From contig CAZRUA010000013.1 of the NCBI GenBank assembly GCA_964603125.1, positions 1 to 45,824 of the forward strand: a DNA stretch of 45,824 nucleotides, read 5' to 3'. The translations under genes and the position numbers were made by a program. The stretch comes from CAZRUA01 sp964603125. Lineage in GTDB: Bacteria; Bacteroidota; Bacteroidia; B-17B0; Aurantibacillaceae. The notes under the pieces are model-generated. The model saw only the letters and a program-made list of their open reading frames with translations, searched no databases and was not told where the DNA came from. This document shows, piece by piece, positions 40,658-45,824 of the stretch (within the stretch, counting starts at the first letter, position 1; every line of letters begins with the position of its first letter).

Positions 40658-42154
40658 ATGATCTTCGATTTTAATATCAACCAATTTATTCTTACCGAAT
40701 CTGCTTCCGATAAGGACTTTATTGTTGGCTCAGACAAAGTATTAAATCAAAAAGAAGTTTATGCAGCTCATTTAAAATTAAAATCTACACTTCAAAAAAT
40801 TTCAATACCAAAGGGACACCCTGTTTGTATTTATGGCGAAAAGGAAGCGTTTTTTCCTATTGCCATGATTACCCTTATATCAATGGATATACCTTATGTA
40901 CCCATTGATGCAATTATGCCTTTTGGTAGAATACAAAAAATTAAAGATGAAACTAAAAGTTTGATTTTAATTAATTGTTCAACTATTAAATGCGAAGTTG
41001 AATTTGATTTTGTGATTGATTCGAAGTTTGAATTGCAAAAAGAAAGCTTAAATACCGAGTTTCATTTAATACACAATCAAATTGACCCTGTAAGATATAT
41101 TCTTTTTACTTCTGGTAGCACAGGTCAACCAAAGGGAGTGCAAATAACAAAATCAGCCTTAAACAGTTTTGTAGATTGGTACACCAAATGGCCTATGATT
41201 AATAATGAAGCAGTTTTTATGAATCAGGCGCCTTTTAGTTTTGATGTTTCTTTATGTGATTTCATCGGAACTTTTGCCTTAGGAGCTAAAATGATTTTAA
41301 ATAATTATTCTATATTAAAAAGTCCTAATGAATTTATAGAGCGTTTACATAAAAACGAAGCAAACACAATTGTTTGTACACCGGCTTTTATGCAAATGTA
41401 TTTATCAATACCTGAGTTTAATCAGAAAAACTTTCCCTTACTAAGGCAGTTTGTTTTTATGGGTGAAGAATTGCCCGCATTAACAGTAAAAAAAATAAAG
41501 GTTGCTTTCCCAAACATTAAAGTGGTTAATGCATATGGTCCAACAGAAGCGACAGTTGTTACAACCTATATTGAGATTACGGATGAAGTTTTGAAAAATA
41601 ACCATAAATCATTACCTATAGGATATCCTCGCGATGGAGGTAAAATAGTTGTTATGGATGTTGATCAAGAAACAGGCTTTGGCGAACTTGGAATAATTGG
41701 CCCACATTTATCAATCGGGTATTTTAATGATGTTGAAAAAACCAACACTTCATTTCAACAATTTAACGGAGAAAGAGTTTATAAAACTGGAGATTTGGGT
41801 TTTATAAATGATGGGATAGTTTTTTATGCTGGGCGAAACGATAGTCAAGTAAAATTAAACGGGTATAGAATTGAATTGGATGAAATAACAAGTGTTTTGT
41901 TAAACCATCCAAAGATTGAAAATGCAGTTACAGTTCCGCTAAAGTCTGGCAATATCACTAAAAAGATTATTAGTTTTATTACCCTTAAAAGCGATTTATC
42001 AGAGTTAAATGCCACGCTTAAGGATTACCTTCAACAGTATGTGCCTTCATATATGATTCCGTCTGATATTGTATGTGTTGAAGAAATGCCTTTGAATCAA
42101 AATTATAAGGTTGACAAGAAGGCTTTGATTGAGTCATATCTGAATGGTAATTAA
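40658..42154 (+). CDS. dltA: DltA-like amino-acid adenylating ligase
   Basis: The 498-residue ANL-family enzyme activates an acid as an acyl-AMP and loads it on the carrier protein. Motifs: P-loop ILFTSGSTGQPKGVQITKSA (148-167), NAYGPTEATVVTTYIEIT, KTGDLGFINDG, GRNDSQVKLNGYRIELDEI and the catalytic lysine in NYKVDKKALIE (A10). In DltA a cysteine in F-x-F-C-G-E-x-L-P (about residue 268-269 in Bacillus enzymes) shapes the pocket for D-Ala over L-Ala; here the segment is QFVFMGEELP with Met268 (ATG at 41459-41461). The pocket may thus prefer a different substrate. It is 5 bp after dltB and ends the operon. Confidence 0.88.
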   Translation: MIFDFNINQFILTESASDKDFIVGSDKVLNQKEVYAAHLKLKSTLQKISIPKGHPVCIYGEKEAFFPIAMITLISMDIPYVPIDAIMPFGRIQKIKDETKSLILINCSTIKCEVEFDFVIDSKFELQKESLNTEFHLIHNQIDPVRYILFTSGSTGQPKGVQITKSALNSFVDWYTKWPMINNEAVFMNQAPFSFDVSLCDFIGTFALGAKMILNNYSILKSPNEFIERLHKNEANTIVCTPAFMQMYLSIPEFNQKNFPLLRQFVFMGEELPALTVKKIKVAFPNIKVVNAYGPTEATVVTTYIEITDEVLKNNHKSLPIGYPRDGGKIVVMDVDQETGFGELGIIGPHLSIGYFNDVEKTNTSFQQFNGERVYKTGDLGFINDGIVFYAGRNDSQVKLNGYRIELDEITSVLLNHPKIENAVTVPLKSGNITKKIISFITLKSDLSELNATLKDYLQQYVPSYMIPSDIVCVEEMPLNQNYKVDKKALIESYLNGN

Positions 42155-42275
42155 AATCGCACACAATAAATTAATTTGGATAAAACCCTTGCCGCTAACT
42201 TGTTGATTTTGATAGGTTTTAAATCTGAAGTCGTCGAAATTTAAACTAATTAACACTTTATTAACAAAAAAAGTG

Positions 42276-42406
42276 TATCTTTGCACCCGCATTGGTGAAA
42301 TAGTCAATTTCACATTTAAGTACTCGTCGGCCCGTTGGCATTGAATACCTCTAAAAAGTTGACTGTAGCATCTCTTGGCAGTTTAATAAATTTAAAAAAA
42401 CAAAAA
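42276..42406 (+). promoter_or_regulatory. Promoter and structured 5' leader of the DEAD-box gene
   Basis: TATCTTTG (42276-42283) is a perfect -7 element, although I see no good -33 TTTG. A leader of about 115 nt follows. It has a strong hairpin, GTGAAAT/ATTTCAC (42295-42301 with 42307-42313, loop AGTCA), a short GCC/GGC stem (42330-42339) and an ACTG/CAGT stem (42362-42382). An in-frame TTG at 42335 would extend the helicase by 24 residues but falls in this structure, so I read the region as untranslated. Confidence 0.6.
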
Positions 42407-44251
42407 ATGACTTTTGAAGAATTAGGCTTGAACAGCAATTTGCTGAAGGCCGTAACCGAACTAGGTTTTGTTAGTCCAACTCCAGTTCAAGAACAAACGC
42501 TTGCTTTATTATCAAGCGAAACTACTGATATTGTTGCTTTAGCACAAACAGGAACAGGTAAAACCGCAGCTTTTGGTTTACCATTATTAAGTATCATCAA
42601 TGAAGATGATAAAAACACTCAAGCACTTATTATGTGCCCAACTCGTGAGCTTTGCTTACAAATTACTAAAGATTTAGAAAACTATTCAAAATACTTAAAA
42701 GGTATCAATGTAGTTGCTATTTATGGTGGTGCTAGTATTGATACACAAATTCGTGCTATTAAACGTGGTGTGCAAATTGTTGTTGCAACTCCAGGTCGTT
42801 TGGTGGATATGATTGATCGTCGTGCAGTTGATTTATCTAATGTGCGTATTGCAGTGTTAGATGAGGCAGATGAAATGTTAAACATGGGTTTTAAAGAAGA
42901 CTTAGATTTAATTTTAGGTAAAACACCACAAACAAAAAACACTTGGTTATTCTCGGCTACTATGCCAAATGAGGTTTCACGTATTTCTAAAAAATACATG
43001 AACAATCCTAAAGAGATTTCTGTAGGTAAGAAAAATCAAGGTGCTGAAAATATTGAGCATGCTTATTTTGTTGTTAACCAACGTGATCGTTATTTAGCTT
43101 TAAAACGCGTTGCCGATTATTATCCAGAAATTTTTGGTATGATTTTCTGCCGTACAAAAGCAGAAACACAAGAAGTTGCTGATGCTTTAATTAAAGATGG
43201 TTATAGTGCTGATGCTTTGCATGGAGATTTATCTCAAGCGCAACGTGATTTTGTTATGAAACGTTTCCGTAATCACACTTTGCAAATGTTAGTTGCTACT
43301 GACGTTGCTGCGCGTGGTATTGATGTTAATGATATTACACATGTAATCAACTATAATTTACCGGAAGATGTTGAAAATTACACTCACCGTTCGGGTCGTA
43401 CTGCACGTGCGGGTAAAAAGGGTATGAGTATAGCAATTGTTACTCCTCGCGAATTAGGCCGTGTACGTGAAATTGAACGTGTTATTCAAAAGAAATTTGA
43501 GCAACACCAAGTTCCAAACGGAAAAGATGTTTGCGAAAAACAATTGTTCCACTTGGTACATAAACTGCATGATGTTGAAGTAAAGGATGAGGAAATTGAA
43601 AAATACTTACCAGCTATATTCGAAGAATTAAAAGATTTATCAAAAGAAGAATTAATTAAGCGTTTAGTAGGTGAAGAATTTAACCGTTTTTATAACTATT
43701 ACGAAAATGCTCCAGACTTAAATGTTGGCGGAACAAGCGGTGCAGGAACCAATCCTAAATCTACTCGTTTCTTCATTAACTTAGGTGAAATGGATGGATT
43801 AAATCGTTTAATGTTGAAAGACTACTTAGCTGAAGCAGCTAAAGTTAATCCTCGAATGATTTTCAATATTGATTTAAAAGGAAGTTTCTCATTCTTTGAA
43901 AGTGAAACAACATTAAAAGATAGTATCATTAATATTAATAACGAAGGTTATGAGTTTAATGGTCGTAAAATAAGCATTGAAGTTTCTGCAGCACGCGGTG
44001 GCGGCGGTGGAGATCGTGGAGGATTCCGCGGTGGAGATGGTGGCGGAAGAAGAAGCTACGGTGGTGGAGAAAAGAAAAGCTACGGTGATCGCTCTTCATC
44101 AAGAGGTGGTTACAAAGGTGGCGAATCTCGCGGTGGTTACAAAGGCGGAGAAAGAAGCAGTGGAGGCTACAAAGGCGGAAGCGGTGGTGGATATAAAGGT
44201 GGAGAAAAGAGTGGAGGAGATAGACCACGTAAATTTTACGGGAATAAATAA
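42407..44251 (+). CDS. DEAD-box RNA helicase with DbpA-like domain and RGG/KGGE tail
   Basis: The 614-residue helicase opens MTFEELGLNSNLLKAVTELG. Motifs: Q motif PTPVQEQT, I AQTGTGKTAAFG, Ia PTREL, TPGR, II VLDEADEML, III SAT, V ATDVAARGIDV and VI HRSGRTARAG. Residues of about 475-550 are a DbpA-type RNA-binding domain (RFFINLGEMDGLNRLMLKDY). The last 65 residues are Gly/Arg/Lys/Ser-rich with repeated GGYKGG units, a flexible RNA-binding tail. The protein resembles DeaD/CsdA, which acts in ribosome assembly and cold adaptation. The ATG at 42407 starts the domain; TTG at 42335 is not used. A strong terminator follows. Confidence 0.93.
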   Translation: MTFEELGLNSNLLKAVTELGFVSPTPVQEQTLALLSSETTDIVALAQTGTGKTAAFGLPLLSIINEDDKNTQALIMCPTRELCLQITKDLENYSKYLKGINVVAIYGGASIDTQIRAIKRGVQIVVATPGRLVDMIDRRAVDLSNVRIAVLDEADEMLNMGFKEDLDLILGKTPQTKNTWLFSATMPNEVSRISKKYMNNPKEISVGKKNQGAENIEHAYFVVNQRDRYLALKRVADYYPEIFGMIFCRTKAETQEVADALIKDGYSADALHGDLSQAQRDFVMKRFRNHTLQMLVATDVAARGIDVNDITHVINYNLPEDVENYTHRSGRTARAGKKGMSIAIVTPRELGRVREIERVIQKKFEQHQVPNGKDVCEKQLFHLVHKLHDVEVKDEEIEKYLPAIFEELKDLSKEELIKRLVGEEFNRFYNYYENAPDLNVGGTSGAGTNPKSTRFFINLGEMDGLNRLMLKDYLAEAAKVNPRMIFNIDLKGSFSFFESETTLKDSIININNEGYEFNGRKISIEVSAARGGGGGDRGGFRGGDGGGRRSYGGGEKKSYGDRSSSRGGYKGGESRGGYKGGERSSGGYKGGSGGGYKGGEKSGGDRPRKFYGNK

Positions 44252-44262
44252 TTAATTTTAAG

Positions 44263-44314
44263 GGTTCTTAATCATATTTCAATTAAAATGTTGAAGTGAT
44301 TAAGAACCTTTTTT
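44263..44314 (+). terminator. Rho-independent terminator of the DEAD-box gene
   Basis: GGTTCTTAATCA (44263-44274) pairs with TGATTAAGAACC (44297-44308), a perfect 12-bp stem, with an inner TTCAA/TTGAA stem in the 22-nt loop, followed by six T (44309-44314). It sits 11 bp after the stop codon and 20 bp before der. Confidence 0.88.
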
Positions 44315-44334
44315 AAAGTAAACAAAATAATTTT

Positions 44335-45642
44335 ATGTCTAATTTAGTTGCAATAGTTGGCCGACCAAACGTAGGTAAATCTACCTTATTTAATCGTTTA
44401 ACAGAATCGCGTAAAGCTATAGTTGATGAAACAGCTGGTGTTACGCGCGACAGACATTATGGAAGAGTTGAGTGGAACGGACGTGAGTTTGGTGTAATTG
44501 ATACAGGTGGTTATATCCACGGAAGCGAAGATATTTTTGAATCTGAAATCCGAAAGCAAGTTAAAATTGCTATGGAAGAATGTTCAGTAATTATTTTTGT
44601 TGTTGATGTTGTGGATGGAGTTACTGATTATGATAAGGATGTAGCCAACTTAATTCGTCGCTCAAAAAAGAAAGTGTTTTTAGTTTGTAATAAAGTTGAT
44701 AACAGTATGCGCCAAGCAATGAGTGCAGATTTTTATCAATTAGGTTTGGGAGATATGTATAATATCTCAGCGATTAACGGCGCTGGAACGGGAGAGTTAT
44801 TAGATGATTTAGTAAAAACTTTATCAGAAGAAGGAGATCCAATTGATGATGAATTGCCACGTATTGCAATTGTTGGAAGACCAAATGTTGGAAAATCTTC
44901 TTTAACAAATGCTTTATTGGGTCAAGAAAGAAATATTGTTACAGATATAGCTGGTACAACGCGTGATACAATACATACAAAGTATAATGCCTTTGGACAT
45001 GAGTTTTGGTTGATTGATACAGCTGGTATTAGAAAGAAGGCAAAAGTGTCGGAAGATTTGGAGTTTTATTCTGTAATGCGTTCTATTAATGCTATTGAAA
45101 GTTGTGATGTTGTTATTTTAATGTTGGATGCAACACAGGGTATCGAAGCACAAGATTTAAGTATATTTTCTTTAGCACAAAAAAACAATAAAGGTATTGT
45201 GGTGTTGGTGAATAAGTGGGATTTAATTGAAGATAAGGAAGCAAATACCATTAAAAAATATGAAGAAAGAATACGTGAACGTTTAGCGCCTTTCCGCGAT
45301 GTTCCTATTTTATTTATATCAGCAACTGAGAAACAAAGGATTTTAAAGGCAGTTGAAGTTGCAATGCAAGTGTATGAGAATAAAACAAAGAAAATTCCTA
45401 CACGCAAATTAAATGATTTCTTATTGCCTTTAATTGAAAATTATGCACCACCTGCTGTAAAAGGCAAGTTTGTGAAAGTAAAATATGTTTCTCAATTAAA
45501 GATTAGAACTACAGCATTTGTTTTCTTTTGTAATTTACCACAGTACGTTACCGAAAACTATAAGCGCTTTTTAGAAAATCGAATCCGTGAAGAGTTTGAT
45601 TTTACAGGAGTTCCAATCCAGTTACTTTTTAGAAAAAAGTAA
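44335..45642 (+). CDS. der: Ribosome biogenesis GTPase Der (EngA)
   Basis: The 435-residue protein has two GTPase domains and a C-terminal KH-like domain, the Der layout. G domain 1: GRPNVGKSTLFNRL, ETAGVTRDRHYG, DTGGY and NKVD. G domain 2: GRPNVGKSSLTNALLGQ, DIAGTTRDTIH, DTAGIRKKAKVSEDLEFYS and NKWDLIED. The KH-like part (about 350-435) has PTRKLNDFLLPLIENYAPPA, GKFVKVKYVSQLKIRTTAFV and REEFDFTGVPIQLLFRKK. Der binds the 50S subunit during late assembly and is essential in many bacteria. The length is normal (430-490). The ATG at 44335 follows the DEAD-box terminator closely; no clear promoter consensus is seen. Confidence 0.96.
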   Translation: MSNLVAIVGRPNVGKSTLFNRLTESRKAIVDETAGVTRDRHYGRVEWNGREFGVIDTGGYIHGSEDIFESEIRKQVKIAMEECSVIIFVVDVVDGVTDYDKDVANLIRRSKKKVFLVCNKVDNSMRQAMSADFYQLGLGDMYNISAINGAGTGELLDDLVKTLSEEGDPIDDELPRIAIVGRPNVGKSSLTNALLGQERNIVTDIAGTTRDTIHTKYNAFGHEFWLIDTAGIRKKAKVSEDLEFYSVMRSINAIESCDVVILMLDATQGIEAQDLSIFSLAQKNNKGIVVLVNKWDLIEDKEANTIKKYEERIRERLAPFRDVPILFISATEKQRILKAVEVAMQVYENKTKKIPTRKLNDFLLPLIENYAPPAVKGKFVKVKYVSQLKIRTTAFVFFCNLPQYVTENYKRFLENRIREEFDFTGVPIQLLFRKK

Positions 45643-45706
45643 GACTACATTTTAATATAAACTTAGTATTGTTTCGCTCAGCGAATTAGATACCTATTGT
45701 AAAAAC

Positions 45707-45824
45707 ATGAATAAATTAGTTTCAAAAAAATGCCAGCGTTGCGGCACAAGTATTCCTTGCAACGTGGAAGACATTAAAAATTGTTTTTGCAGTAAAATAG
45801 AATTATCAGAAAAAACAAGAGCTT
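45707..45824 (+). CDS. Cysteine-rich CWC-family protein, N-terminal part
   Basis: The reading frame from ATG 45707 stays open to the window end (39 codons). It opens MNKLVSKKCQRCGTSIPCNV and continues NCFCSKIELSEKTRA, so Cys9-x2-Cys12-Gly, Cys18 and Cys28-x-Cys30 are in the order of the CWC (PF14375) family, a small metal-binding, probably zinc-binding, protein with a final C-x-C of the C-W-C type (here C-F-C). The function is unknown. The full product is usually around 70 residues, so the gene is cut by the edge. The 64 bp before it show no clear promoter consensus. Confidence 0.65.
   Translation, partial: MNKLVSKKCQRCGTSIPCNVEDIKNCFCSKIELSEKTRA

Noticed and set aside
37931..42154. Teichoic-acid D-alanylation as the literal function of the dlt-like operon
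   Set aside because: All phylum markers in the window indicate a Gram-negative Bacteroidota, which has no teichoic acids; the acceptor must differ.
42335..42406. TTG start adding 24 residues to the DEAD-box helicase
   Set aside because: The stretch lies in a structured leader, and the domain begins at the ATG at 42407. A regulatory leader peptide is not excluded.
43956..44255. Histidine- and valine-rich ORFs in other frames over the DEAD-box tail
   Set aside because: They are frame shadows of the GGYKGG-type repeats.

Overview
The window reads as an ordinary chromosomal stretch of an AT-rich member of the Bacteroidota, probably Flavobacteriales or a close relative. Evidence seen directly: promoters of the Bacteroidota type (TTTG, about 18-20 bp, TAnnTTTG) before a tRNA gene, the HU gene, a YceI gene and a lipoprotein gene; a PorX-type regulator of the type IX secretion system (T9SS) and a secreted protein with a T9SS sorting domain; DUF4271, DUF5777 and DUF4080 proteins; and little Shine-Dalgarno signal. 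No insertion sequence, phage gene, CRISPR array or rRNA was seen. Gene density is high, and most intergenic gaps are under 250 bp.

Layout. 1-4430: a partial mscL, an OmpA-type lipoprotein, a conserved unknown gene, a cytochrome-like lipoprotein, and kbl with two small partners. 4549-4709: tRNA-Leu(UAG) with its promoter and a terminator it shares with rnpA. 4708-7916 (minus): rnpA, a HemD-like uroporphyrinogen-III synthase with a histone-like lysine-rich extension, DUF4271 and DUF5777. 8041-12944: yceI, mutY, then HU, a TPR protein, a 29-residue ribosomal-type microprotein and rng. 13163-21749: a small secreted protein, then a long minus-strand run (ctaA, rnhA, marC, a PaaE-like reductase, a helical-repeat protein, a HerA/YjgR-type ATPase, a lipoprotein and an SGNH-PKD-T9SS protein). 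21969-33000: an SPFH protein with vault-like repeats, a DUF4080 radical SAM enzyme, an SDR protein, a PrsW-like membrane protease, porX, an outer-membrane protein, an HD hydrolase, an HMA protein and a TIGR01777 epimerase. 32998-35388: a tight run of ferredoxin, unknown, GNAT and aspartate kinase genes. 35436-37886: a TPR/SpoIIE phosphatase. 37931-42154: the most interesting locus. 42276-45824: a DEAD-box helicase with a structured leader, der, and the start of a CWC-family protein.

The standout is a compact five-gene operon resembling the Firmicute dltXABCD teichoic-acid D-alanylation system, with the order C-D-X-B-A. It includes a 52-residue DltX-like microprotein (39373-39531) with one membrane helix and a C-terminal FVYAQF motif; its ends overlap dltD and dltB. 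A Gram-negative cell has no teichoic acid, so the acceptor must be something else. Two residues expected to matter differ: the MBOAT protein has WNG where DltB has the catalytic WHG histidine, and the adenylation enzyme has Met268 where DltA has a substrate-selecting cysteine. The likely logic is that the ligase activates a small acid and loads the carrier protein, and the MBOAT/DltX/DltD set passes it across the inner membrane to an envelope acceptor. The substrate, the acceptor and even catalytic competence are open.
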